A stretch of 64,000 nt of DNA, from contig JAEURC010000050.1 in assembly GCA_016789025.1 (NCBI GenBank), positions 1-64,000 on the forward strand, given 5' to 3'. The stretch comes from Anaerolineales bacterium (lineage in GTDB: Bacteria > Chloroflexota > Anaerolineae > Anaerolineales > Villigracilaceae). This document shows, in pieces, positions 33,955 to 41,572 of the stretch (its first letter is position 1; the number at the start of each line of letters is the position of its first letter). A model generated the notes under the pieces. The model was not told the origin of the DNA. It did no database searches and saw nothing but the letters and a program-made list of their open reading frames with translations. Position numbers and translations under genes: made by a program.

Positions 33955-35373
33955 ATGGACAAAACACTCGTAATGAAATTCGGCGGGACATCGGTTGGGT
34001 CTGCGGATGCGCTCACTCGCGCGGTGGAGATCATCCGCGATGCGACGAGGGATTGGGCGCGCGTCGTGGTTGTGACCTCAGCGATGTCTGGCGTGACTGA
34101 TTTGTTGTTGAGTTCCGCCAATCCATCTGAGGCGTCGGTGGGGGCGGACAGCTGTCAGCCCCTACGGGATGCGGAAAATAAATTGCGAGAAAAACATTTC
34201 GCCGCGCTTGATTCACTCGTCAAAGATGAAACACTCCGCGAGCAAACAAAGACCGAGATCAATTCTCTAATTCTCTCGCTTGTTGACCTCTGCAAAGCCA
34301 TTGCCGTGATCGGCGAAGCCAGTCCGCGGGCGTTGGATGCGGTGGCGTCGTTGGGCGAACGGATGAGCGTCCGCTTGCTGGCGGGGGTGGTGAATGAAGC
34401 GGGGATAAAAGCCCAATGGACTGAATCAACTTCCTTTGTCGTCACGAACGCTCACTTCCAGAACGCGAATCCCGATTTCAAAGTCACGTCAGAAAAAACG
34501 CGCGCAGTGTTGAATCCGATCCTCGATGCGGGAATTATTCCGATCACAACGGGGTTCATCGGCGCGACGCCCGACGGAGTCATCACCACGCTGGGGCGCG
34601 GAGGGAGCGATTATTCTGCCGCGATCATTGGCAAAGCCCTGCCCGCCGATGAGGTGTGGATCTGGACCGACGTGGATGGCGTGATGACGACCGACCCGCG
34701 CATCGTGAAAGAGGCGCAGACACTGCCTGAAATTAGTTATGGCGAAATTGCCGAACTCGCATATTACGGCGCGAAGGTGTTGCACCCGAAAACGATCCGC
34801 CCTGTGGTGGAAGCGGGAATCGGTTTAAGAATTTGCAACACGTTCAACCCGAGTCATGCTGGCACGCGATTAACGTCGAACGGGAAAAAGAACGGGCGCG
34901 TGATCAAAGCCGTGACCGCGATTCAAAAACAACGATTGGTGACCATCGAGGGGCGCGGCATGTTGGGCGTGCCAGGCGTGGCGGCGCGCGCGTTCGGCGC
35001 GGTGGCGTCTACGGGAACGAGCGCGCCATTGATCACGCAAGCCTCGTCTGAGCAATCCATTTGTTTTGCTGTGCCATCTGAAACGGCAACGACGGTTACC
35101 ACCGCGTTGGAAGAAACGTTCGCGCGCGAGATCGAAGATAACGACATCGATCGCGTGTGGTCAACGGATGACATTTCAATTGTGACCGTCGTCGGCGCGG
35201 GAATGCGTCACACGCCTGGCGTGGCGGGACAAGTGTTCAGCCGCCTCGGCGAGGAGGACGTCAACGTGCTCGCCATCGCGCAAGGTTCATCCGAAGTTTC
35301 GATAAGCCTCGTCGTGGATGCAGCGGATACAGAAAATGCGGTGAAGGCGTTGCATGGGTTGATCGTTCAATAG
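33955..35373 (+). CDS. lysC: Aspartate kinase
   Basis: Aspartate kinase phosphorylates aspartate, the entry step to lysine, threonine and methionine. The 472-residue protein has the kinase start 'MKFGGTSVGSADAL', the ATP/Asp motifs 'GFIGATPDGVITTLGRGGSD' near residue 203 and 'WTDVDGVMTTDPR' near 238, and two C-terminal ACT domains ('LVTIEGRGMLGVPGVAARAF' and 'SIVTVVGAGMRHTPGVAGQV'). It is monofunctional, the long class of about 450-470 residues. A GC palindrome in frame near residue 62 encodes 'SVGADSCQPL'. AAGGAG precedes ATG 33955. Asd follows. The leader suggests threonine-responsive control. Confidence 0.95.
   Translation: MDKTLVMKFGGTSVGSADALTRAVEIIRDATRDWARVVVVTSAMSGVTDLLLSSANPSEASVGADSCQPLRDAENKLREKHFAALDSLVKDETLREQTKTEINSLILSLVDLCKAIAVIGEASPRALDAVASLGERMSVRLLAGVVNEAGIKAQWTESTSFVVTNAHFQNANPDFKVTSEKTRAVLNPILDAGIIPITTGFIGATPDGVITTLGRGGSDYSAAIIGKALPADEVWIWTDVDGVMTTDPRIVKEAQTLPEISYGEIAELAYYGAKVLHPKTIRPVVEAGIGLRICNTFNPSHAGTRLTSNGKKNGRVIKAVTAIQKQRLVTIEGRGMLGVPGVAARAFGAVASTGTSAPLITQASSEQSICFAVPSETATTVTTALEETFAREIEDNDIDRVWSTDDISIVTVVGAGMRHTPGVAGQVFSRLGEEDVNVLAIAQGSSEVSISLVVDAADTENAVKALHGLIVQ
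34139..34165. repeat. GTAGGGGC-type palindrome inside lysC
   Basis: GGGGCGGACAGCTGTCAGCC with CCTAC at its end has an inverted centre GACAGCTGTC and the GTAGGGGC end of the family seen at 21116. It is in frame in a surface-loop region of the kinase domain. Confidence 0.5.
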
Positions 35374-35376
35374 CCT

Positions 35377-35437
35377 GTCAAAGGTCAAAGGTTGAAGGTC
35401 AAAGGTCGCGTGACTTTTGACCTTCAACCTTCAACCA
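35377..35437. repeat. GTTGAAGGTCAAAGG inverted repeat
   Basis: GTCAAAGGTTGAAGGTCAAAG and CTTTTGACCTTCAACCTTC form a long hairpin in the lysC-asd gap. Related units lie at 50731 and, in frame, at 62598. It has no T-run and probably does not fully terminate. Confidence 0.65.
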
Positions 35438-35469
35438 ATTTCATCATTCACTCTTGAAAGGAATTTATT

Positions 35470-36528
35470 ATGCCCTCCCCCATCCCCGTAGCCATCCTCG
35501 GCGCCACAGGTTCCGTCGGTCAGCGATTCATTTCGCTATTAGATAACCACCCTTGGTTCAAAGTGGTCGCGCTTGCCGCGTCCGATAGATCGGTCGGACA
35601 AAAATATTCGCAAGCCACGCGTTGGATTCTGAACGAACCCATGCCCGACTATGCAAAAGACATGATCGTCGTGCCAGCCACAGTCGAAGCCGCGCAGGCG
35701 AAAATCGTTTTCTCGGCTTTGCACAATGAGATCGCCAAAGACCTCGAACCGCAATTCGCGCGCGCGGGCATGGCGGTTTGTTCCAACGCCTCGTCCTATC
35801 GCCGCGACGAAGACGTGCCATTGCTCCTCCCCGAGATCAACGCCGATCATATTCATCTCGTCACGCAACAACGCAAGAACAAAAACTACAGCGGATGCAT
35901 CGTCACGAATCCGAATTGCACAAGCACGGGCTTAACCATCGCGCTCAAAGCGCTCGACGATGCGTTCGGCGTGAAAAAAGTTTTCGCCGTATCGTTGCAG
36001 GCGCTTTCGGGCGCGGGCTACCCTGGCGTCGCCTCGCTCGACATCGCCGACAATGTGATCCCCAACATCAAAGGCGAAGAGGAAAAAGTGGAATGGGAGC
36101 CCCGCAAGATGCTCGGCAAATTGGACAACGGCAAGATCGCTCTGGCGGATATCCAATTCAGCGCGCACACCACCCGCGTCGCAGTGACAGATGGTCACCT
36201 CGTCTGCGCCAGCGTGGAGTTGGCGAGTCACGCGCAAGCGGACGTTCAAACTGCCGAGGCGATCCTGCGAGATTTCTCGCCCGTGGAATCGGCGCGCGAG
36301 TTGCCGTCGAGTCCGCGACCAGTGATCCAAGTCCGCGAAGAAGCGGATCGTCCCCAACCGCGCCTTGACCGATTAACTGGCAACGGCATGACGACCGTCG
36401 TCGGCAGAATCAGGCGCGATCCGATTCTCGATCTGAAGTTTGTCGTGCTGTCCCACAACACCATCCGCGGCGCGGCGGGCGGCTCGATCTACAACGCCGA
36501 GTTGCTGGTGAGCGAGAATTTATTGTGA
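35470..36528 (+). CDS. asd: Aspartate-semialdehyde dehydrogenase
   Basis: Asd reduces aspartyl phosphate to aspartate semialdehyde with NADPH, the step after LysC. The 352-residue protein belongs to the archaeal/fungal-type branch. It has the NADP motif 'AILGATGSVGQRF' at residues 8-20, the catalytic Cys in 'VTNPNCTSTGLTIALK' near residue 150, 'SGAGYPG' near 182, and the catalytic-region His in 'SAHTTRVAVTDGH' near 235. It ends '[20 protein letters not shown]'. GAAAGGAA precedes ATG. The last 38 or so codons and the downstream flank are duplicated at 37906-38083. Confidence 0.95.
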   Translation: MPSPIPVAILGATGSVGQRFISLLDNHPWFKVVALAASDRSVGQKYSQATRWILNEPMPDYAKDMIVVPATVEAAQAKIVFSALHNEIAKDLEPQFARAGMAVCSNASSYRRDEDVPLLLPEINADHIHLVTQQRKNKNYSGCIVTNPNCTSTGLTIALKALDDAFGVKKVFAVSLQALSGAGYPGVASLDIADNVIPNIKGEEEKVEWEPRKMLGKLDNGKIALADIQFSAHTTRVAVTDGHLVCASVELASHAQADVQTAEAILRDFSPVESARELPSSPRPVIQVREEADRPQPRLDRLTGNGMTTVVGRIRRDPILDLKFVVLSHNTIRGAAGGSIYNAELLVSENLL

Positions 36529-36590
36529 CGAGTGCCCCATGTATGAAAAATCAGATATCCTGCATACAGCGAAGAAGTTGCAAGGTGGTT

Positions 36591-36650
36591 TTGGGTGTAC
36601 AATGCGAGAGATAAGATGTTATACGGAAACCGTATAACCCCTAGTTGGGC
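36591..36650 (+). other. asd-downstream junction segment ending GTTGGGC (attI-like candidate), copy 1
   Basis: TTGGGTGTACAATG...GAGATAAGATGT leads, after a 22-base insertion carrying the inverted repeat GTTATACGG/CCGTATAAC, to TAGTTGGGC. Copy 2 at 38045-38084 has the same parts without the insertion and ends GTTGGGT. Different genes follow each copy right after GTTGGGY, as at an integration junction. Confidence 0.5.
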
Positions 36651-37755
36651 TGTTACTCAAACTAATACGATGCTCCTAAAGGACGACTTCGCATGATTGA
36701 TATAAAAAACGCGCCGCCTATTGTCGGATTGAATTTTCGCCATTTTCAAGGTGAGGGCGATTATTCGCAAATTGCGGCTGTGGTAACTGCGAGTGAAGCG
36801 GCAGATAATGTGACGCGCAACGTAAAGGCGGAGGATATTGCCAACGCCTTTCAACATCTAAATAATTGCGACCCATTCACGGACATTATTGTCGCTGAAG
36901 TTTTCGGGACAATGGTTGGGTATGCGCGTGGCTCGCGGGAAGACGATACAAATTCTGGGCGGGTGTTCCACCATAATGGTTTTCTTGTTCCCGAATGGCG
37001 ACGAAAAGGTATCGGTACTGCGATGTTGCTGTGGATGGAAAACCATTTTTACGAAATAGCCACGTCACATCATCTTGACGGTGCAAGATGTTATCAGGTT
37101 GGGGTCACGCAATTCCAAAAGGGCGCTTCCATTATGTTGGAGCGCGCAGGTTATCAGCCTGCGCGATATTTTTACGAAATGCAACGCCCCTCACTCGAGG
37201 AGATTATTGAATTTCCGTTGCCTAATGGTTTAGAAATTCGCCCAGTAACATCCGACCACTATCCAGCCATTTGGAAGTCAATGGACGATCCGAGTGGAGA
37301 CGAATGGGGATCCAAAGAACTAACGGCGGAGGATTACCAAGAATGGCTGGTCAACCCGCACTTTCAACCTCATCTATGGCAAGTGGTTTGGGAGATTTCT
37401 ACCAATCAGATTGTAGGTCATGTTCTGACATTTATTGATGATGTTGAAAACGAACAATTCAATCGAAAACGTGGTTACACAGAAGGCATTGGCGTCAACC
37501 AATCTTGGCGGCGACGTGGAGTAGCCCGCGCCTTGATCAGCCGTAGTCTTCAAGCACAAAAAGCTGCTGGAATGACCGAGTCCGCTCTGGCTGCTGATAG
37601 CGACAGCACAAGCAATGTCTTACGGCTATATGAAAGTTGTGGTTTTCAAATTGTTAAACGCGATACAATTTACCGAAAGTCTTTCTAGCCATAACACAGC
37701 CCAAGAAAGTGTGCAGGCGACGGCGCTTCCTTCGCTATACGCCTGACACGAGCCG
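36645..37755 (+). mobile_element. Integron-like gene cassette carrying an acetyltransferase
   Basis: The proposed cassette starts at TTGGGCTG (36645, after G36644) and ends at G37755 of GAGCCG. Its end holds CAGCCCAA (37697-37704), the exact complement of its start, as the R'' and R' sites of a circularised cassette would require. Between them lies one promoterless-looking gene with its stop a few bases before the attC-like hairpin. No integrase gene is in the window. Confidence 0.5.
36693..37688 (+). CDS. Tandem-domain GNAT acetyltransferase
   Basis: GNAT enzymes move acetyl groups from acetyl-CoA to amines of small molecules or proteins. The 331-residue protein has two GNAT folds. The first carries the acetyl-CoA loop 'PEWRRKGIGTAMLLWMENHF' near residue 100, and the second carries 'NQSWRRRGVARALISRSLQA' near residue 272 and 'LYESCGFQIVKRD' at the end. 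AAGGA lies nine bases before ATG 36693. It looks AT-richer than lysC/asd. It is the single gene of the cassette-like unit between two copies of asd-derived sequence. The substrate is unknown. Acetyltransferases are common cassette cargo. Confidence 0.88.
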   Translation: MIDIKNAPPIVGLNFRHFQGEGDYSQIAAVVTASEAADNVTRNVKAEDIANAFQHLNNCDPFTDIIVAEVFGTMVGYARGSREDDTNSGRVFHHNGFLVPEWRRKGIGTAMLLWMENHFYEIATSHHLDGARCYQVGVTQFQKGASIMLERAGYQPARYFYEMQRPSLEEIIEFPLPNGLEIRPVTSDHYPAIWKSMDDPSGDEWGSKELTAEDYQEWLVNPHFQPHLWQVVWEISTNQIVGHVLTFIDDVENEQFNRKRGYTEGIGVNQSWRRRGVARALISRSLQAQKAAGMTESALAADSDSTSNVLRLYESCGFQIVKRDTIYRKSF

Positions 37756-37762
37756 TTACTCC
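37697..37762 (+). mobile_element. attC-like recombination site
   Basis: CAGCCCAAG is followed by AAA, GTGT-G-CAGGCG (37709-37719), a 20-base terminal loop, CGCCTGACAC (37740-37749), GAGCC and GTTACTC (37755-37761). The two inner arms pair fully except for one bulged G (37713), as attC sites have extrahelical bases. The R'' box reads GCCCAAG, one base off the RYYYAAC consensus. Confidence 0.5.
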
Positions 37763-37910
37763 CTAAACCTCACATACGACCCCAGCACCCGCAACACGGA
37801 CGTATATCGTCCCAACTCATCGAGCGCGCGTTGGATCATCTCATCGCGTGTCGCGCTGATGAGGTACAAAAAAAAACGTATTCCCACGGCTTGCCCTGCA
37901 ACAGGCGCGA
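37756..37910 (-). pseudogene. Remnant of a pheA 3' end (copy 1)
   Basis: The plus-strand CCCTAAACCTCACATACGAC through TTCCCACGGCTTGCCCTGCA aligns with the end of the intact pheA gene (49910-50060). On the minus strand it still reads '[10 protein letters not shown]' and '[10 protein letters not shown]' like prephenate dehydratase, but with a frameshift near a T-run. It differs enough from the intact gene to have come from a related homologue. It joins directly to an asd tail at about 37908. Confidence 0.75.
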
Positions 37911-38019
37911 TCCGATCTTGGATCTGAAATTTGTTGTCCTATCGCACAACACCATCCGCGGCGCGGCGGGAGGTTCGATCTACAACGTTGAATTGCTGGT
38001 GAACGAGAATTTGTTGTGA
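37906..38019 (+). pseudogene. Remnant of an asd 3' end
   Basis: The last 38 or so codons of asd are duplicated here, encoding '[20 protein letters not shown]' and '[12 protein letters not shown]' and the same TGA-CGAG end. It lacks the rest of the gene and a start. The join with the pheA remnant is at shared GCGCGATCCGAT/GATCT sequence, suggesting illegitimate recombination at microhomology. Confidence 0.8.
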
Positions 38020-38044
38020 CGAGTGGAGGAGATTGGACTTGGTG

Positions 38045-38084
38045 TTTGGGTGTACAATGTCGAGGAGATAAGATGTAGTTGGGT
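38045..38084 (+). other. asd-downstream junction segment ending GTTGGGT (attI-like candidate), copy 2
   Basis: TTTGGGTGTACAATG, GAGGAGATAAGATGTA and GTTGGGT repeat the layout found after the intact asd gene. Sequence unrelated to the acetyltransferase cassette follows at once (GGCTGCATTG), leading to the membrane-protein gene at 38146. Confidence 0.5.
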
Positions 38085-38145
38085 GGCTGCATTGATCTGC
38101 CCTAAAAGCGTCTCGGAACGAAACCGCACAGAATGGAGACAAACC

Positions 38146-38739
38146 ATGTTCAAAAATCATAAAACAAGCTGGATGTTCCTTTACTGGAACCTGGGCAATC
38201 TTCTGGGTTGGGCTTTCATTTTGGCGCTGCGTACCGTACTACCGCACGTGAGATCCCTTCACGGCTTCTTTGTAGCGCTTCTGGTTGTCGGGATACTCTT
38301 TGGTCTTGCGCAATGGTTGGTTTTGCGCCGCTTCATCCCCGTTTCACCGCTGTGGGTGGTTACAATCCCGATTAGCTGGTTTCTTTTCTATCTTATCCCT
38401 TACATAATTCCAGAATCTCTGTTGCGGAATATCAATGATGAAGCTACCAGTAGTCTTACTTTTTCGTTCCTGGTGATGGGCGCAATGATGGGACTGTCTC
38501 AATGGCTGATTCTGCGGCGCAAGCTAACCAGCGCCGCGCTATGGATATTGGGTAGCTCTCTTGGTGTAGGTCTTGGTTTTGGCATTGTCCTAGCGACGGG
38601 GCTCATCAATCAGTATGAATACATCTCCTACACGGTTGTCGTACTTGTCTACAGCATGGCAACGGGTTTGCTCCTGTCGTGGCTGCTACATCATAAGACT
38701 CATCTCTACGATCAACAATTCAACGCCATCTACCGATGA
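38146..38739 (+). CDS. Multi-pass membrane protein of unknown function
   Basis: The 197-residue protein has about six hydrophobic helices in two similar halves. Each half carries a short motif: 'LFGLAQWLVLRRFIPVSPLW' and 'MMGLSQWLILRRKLTSAALW'. This internal repeat 'GLxQWLxLRR' suggests duplication of a three-helix unit. ATG 38146 has GGAG upstream. An upstream in-frame extension runs through the asd remnant and is not credible. It lies between duplicated host gene tails and is probably acquired. I do not recognise a named family. Confidence 0.75.
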   Translation: MFKNHKTSWMFLYWNLGNLLGWAFILALRTVLPHVRSLHGFFVALLVVGILFGLAQWLVLRRFIPVSPLWVVTIPISWFLFYLIPYIIPESLLRNINDEATSSLTFSFLVMGAMMGLSQWLILRRKLTSAALWILGSSLGVGLGFGIVLATGLINQYEYISYTVVVLVYSMATGLLLSWLLHHKTHLYDQQFNAIYR

Positions 38740-38786
38740 ACACCGATGAACCGCAACATCAAGGATAAAGAGAAAAGCAAATGCAG

Positions 38787-38829
38787 AAAGCCCCGAGCCA
38801 GGCAAAAGGCATCGGGGCTTTTTCTTTTT
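38787..38829 (+). terminator. Terminator duplicated with the pheA tail
   Basis: AAAGCCCCGA and TCGGGGCTTT form the stem and TTCTTTTTC follows. The same structure and flanks precede the intact pheA end at 49851. Confidence 0.8.
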
Positions 38830-38837
38830 CGGGCTGA

Positions 38838-38935
38838 TTTCCTTACCCCCTAAACATCGCATACGACCCCGGCACGCGCAACGTCGACGCGTATTCGTTC
38901 AGATGGTCGAGCCGATCAAGTCGGCATCGGCTGAG
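38838..38935 (-). pseudogene. Remnant of a pheA 3' end (copy 2) with its terminator
   Basis: CGGGCTGATTTCCTTACCCC through CATACGACCCCGGCACGCGC and GTATTCGTTCAGATGGTCGA aligns with the plus-strand sequence over the end of the intact pheA (49891-49975). Only about the last 30 codons remain. After about 38935 the similarity stops. The rest, to 39188, has no gene I can support. Confidence 0.7.
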
Positions 38936-39188
38936 TTTTCGTCCCATCCCCTCGTCGGCGCCGTCCAAAAAACAAGGTCATTTGTAACGGGGATAAAAAT
39001 GACTTAAATCGTATTGTTAAACCACGCCTTGTAGTAGACTTCAATTGCAACGCTGTCCGCTGTGATTGATCGGACCTTTGTTATATCTTTTCTGTCCATT
39101 TCACCTCGATGCAAGATATCCGCATTGCGCATCGGGCGAGGGATCGACACAACGGTGGCAAATCCATTCGCAGATGGAGGAGCAGTTC

Positions 39189-39551
39189 ATGACCGAACCG
39201 TTACCGATCCCGGAACTATCCCCCCTTGATCAAATCCGCATGGCTGAATCGGAGGTGTCTCGCGCGTTGATCGCGGCGCGCGAGACCTCCGAACGCGCGA
39301 CCGCCGAAGCGCGCGCGCAAGCCTCGCGCCTGAAAGTGGAAGCGCGCGAATCCGGTCTGCGGCAGGGACAGAACCGTCACAAGGAGATCGTTTCGCAAGC
39401 CGAAGAGCAGGCGCAGCGGATCGTCGAGCGCGCCAATGAAGACGCGGAGAGGCTGAAGCGGCGGGGGCAAGCCAACATGGAGGCGGCGATCCGGGAGGCG
39501 ATGAACATCGTGCTCGGTCTGAAAGGAAGCGGGAGTCCCAATGAATCGTGA
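39189..39551 (+). CDS. V/A-type ATPase peripheral-stalk subunit G/H
   Basis: This 120-residue helical protein is the first gene of the V/A-ATPase operon. It is almost entirely one charged helix with Ala/Glu/Arg repeats ('ARETSERATAEARAQASRLK', 'QAEEQAQRIVERANEDAERL'), as expected for the peripheral-stalk partner of subunit E. The gene position before subunit I matches other bacterial V-ATPase operons. GATGGAGGAG lies before ATG 39189. Its last 11 bases overlap the start of the I-subunit gene, indicating translational coupling. Confidence 0.85.
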   Translation: MTEPLPIPELSPLDQIRMAESEVSRALIAARETSERATAEARAQASRLKVEARESGLRQGQNRHKEIVSQAEEQAQRIVERANEDAERLKRRGQANMEAAIREAMNIVLGLKGSGSPNES

Positions 39552-41430
39552 AATGGTCCCCATCCAGATCGTCGGGTTGAAAAACGACTTGCAGGCATCC
39601 GTCCGCGCGCTGCGCGCGCTGGGGTGTGTGCATATCGAGGAACTCGCCGAGCTGCCCGAAATTTCGGCGCGCCCACTGATGCTGGATCATGAAACGGCGC
39701 GCGCGCAGGAGGAACTCAGCCTGCTCCTCGCGCGGACCGGCGGCTTGCTCGATGCGCTCCACGGAACCGCGCCGAAGACCCTGCCCGCGCTTTCGGAAGA
39801 CTATGTGAACGAAGCGCGCGCCGGCGTGGATGAGTTGATGCCCAAATTGAAATCACTCACTTCGCAAAAGGAAAAACTGGAAGCCGAACTCGCCTCATTG
39901 CCGCGCTTCGAAACGACCCTGCGAAAGTTATTGCCGATCCTGCCGCCTTCGGTGCGCGAACCGGAGAATCGCTCGGTGGGAATTTTGGTCAGCCGCGAAC
40001 ACATGGATATTTTAGACCTCATCGGCAAGCGCGTGCTCGAACTCACGCAAGGACAAGCCGATGCGGTCGCCACGGACGTGGATTCATCCACGCGCGCGAT
40101 GTTGATCGTATTCAACGAAAAATTCACACACGAGATCGAATCCCTGCTCGGGCGTGAGGATATTTCACGCTTGCGCCTCCCTGCCGAATTGGGCGAAGGC
40201 TCGCCCGATGTGGTGCTTGCCGCTTTATACCGCCGCATGAAGGTCATCCCCGATCAGATCGCGGGGATCAACCGGGAGATCGCCGCATTGTCTGAACAGT
40301 GGAGCGGAAAACTCTTCGCCTGGCGCGCCGCGTTGCAGGAGGAGATCGACGCGTCGTCCATCCTGCCGAAGTTCGGCGAAACGGACTCGACCTTCGTGCT
40401 GGCGGGCTGGGTTCCGGCAGATCAGTTCGAAGCCGTCGAAGCCGCCCTGCGCGGAATTTCCGACGGCGCTTCGGTCTTCCTCCAAAAATTACAGATGACG
40501 CCCGCGTTGAAGAAACGCGCGCCGGTGATTTTACAGAACCCTTCGGTGGTGAAGCCGTTCGAGAGTCTCGTCAACATGCTTGCCCTGCCGCGCTACGGTC
40601 ACATCGATCCGTCGCGGCTCATGGCGTTCTTCCTGCCGATCTTCTTCGGCATGATCCTCGGCGACGTGGGGTATGGGACGCTCGCGCTCCTCATCAGCCT
40701 CGGCTTGTTGCGCCGCTTCAAAGCAGGCGTAACGCGCGACATCCTGCTCGTGCTGGCAATGGGATCGGCATGGGCGATCCTGTTCGGATTTCTATTCGGC
40801 GAAGCGTTCGGCACGCTTGGCGAACATTTCGGTATGCGCGCGTTGTGGTTCGACCGCGCCAGCCCGGAGAATGTGATGAGCCTCCTGCTGATGACGGTGG
40901 GCATCGGCGCGGCGCACATCACGCTGGGTCTTCTGCTCGGCGTGTGGGAGGCGATCAAAGATAAAAGCCGCAATCACCTGCTTGAACGCGGCGGCATGTT
41001 GCTCGGCTTGATCGGTTTGTTCTTCATCGTGGGCATTCTCGCCGATTTGATGCCGCAGGGATTCATGTCGGTCTCCATCGCGTTCGTCATCGTCGGCGTG
41101 GTGATGCTGGGCGCGTCGCTCGGCACGCTTGGGATCGTGATGGGTCCCATCGAATTCCTCACCCTGATCGGCAATGTGCTTTCCTACCTAAGGATCGCGG
41201 CGATCGGGCTGGCTTCGGTGTTCCTCGCCAAAGTTGCGAACGAGATGGCGGGCATGGTCGGCAACGTCGTCGTCGGCGCGATCCTCGCCATCCTCATCCA
41301 CGCGTTGAATCTGGTGTTGGGCATGTTCAGTCCCACCATCCACAGCCTGCGTCTGCATTACGTGGAATTCTTCCGCAAATTCTACGAAGGCGGCGGCAGG
41401 CGCTACGAACCTTTCAAGAGTCGTTTATAG
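39541..41430 (+). CDS. V/A-type ATPase subunit I (a-subunit)
   Basis: Subunit I is the membrane stator that carries ions past the rotor ring. The 629-residue protein has a long cytoplasmic N-terminal part (about 1-340) with coiled-coil segments ('LTSQKEKLEAELASLP') and seven or eight helices from about residue 360. 'FFLPIFFGMILGDVGYGTLA' is the family's first membrane segment. 'FLTLIGNVLSYLRIAAIGLA' carries the conserved Arg that faces the rotor carboxylate. The C-terminus 'RLHYVEFFRKFYEGGGRRYE' is typical. A palindromic repeat separates it from subunit K. Confidence 0.95.
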   Translation: MNREMVPIQIVGLKNDLQASVRALRALGCVHIEELAELPEISARPLMLDHETARAQEELSLLLARTGGLLDALHGTAPKTLPALSEDYVNEARAGVDELMPKLKSLTSQKEKLEAELASLPRFETTLRKLLPILPPSVREPENRSVGILVSREHMDILDLIGKRVLELTQGQADAVATDVDSSTRAMLIVFNEKFTHEIESLLGREDISRLRLPAELGEGSPDVVLAALYRRMKVIPDQIAGINREIAALSEQWSGKLFAWRAALQEEIDASSILPKFGETDSTFVLAGWVPADQFEAVEAALRGISDGASVFLQKLQMTPALKKRAPVILQNPSVVKPFESLVNMLALPRYGHIDPSRLMAFFLPIFFGMILGDVGYGTLALLISLGLLRRFKAGVTRDILLVLAMGSAWAILFGFLFGEAFGTLGEHFGMRALWFDRASPENVMSLLLMTVGIGAAHITLGLLLGVWEAIKDKSRNHLLERGGMLLGLIGLFFIVGILADLMPQGFMSVSIAFVIVGVVMLGASLGTLGIVMGPIEFLTLIGNVLSYLRIAAIGLASVFLAKVANEMAGMVGNVVVGAILAILIHALNLVLGMFSPTIHSLRLHYVEFFRKFYEGGGRRYEPFKSRL

Positions 41431-41439
41431 ATTTTGAAG

Positions 41440-41550
41440 TGTCATTCTCCCGAAGAACATCGGGACGATGTGAGCCGAAGCGAAGAATCTCCAACACGAA
41501 AAAAGAGACCCTTCGGTCGTGGCGCGAGGCGCCGCTCCCTCAGGGTGACA
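41440..41550. repeat. TGTCA...TGACA bipartite palindromic repeat, copy D, inside the ATPase operon
   Basis: The left end is TGTCATTCTCCCGAAG and the right end CCCTCAGGGTGACA, with inner GCGAAGAATCTCC and GAGACCCTTCGG. It is longer than other copies. It lies between subunits I and K. Confidence 0.75.
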
Positions 41551-41572
41551 CGATTACGAAAAAGGAGACAAC

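Noticed and set aside
38023-38145. Longer N-terminus of the membrane-protein gene at 38146
   Set aside because: It would translate the tail of the asd remnant and junction segment. ATG 38146 has its own GGAG.
38936-39188. Possible gene between the pheA remnant and the ATPase operon
   Set aside because: No frame with a ribosome site or protein-like sequence. Only the upstream extension of the G/H subunit frame crosses it.
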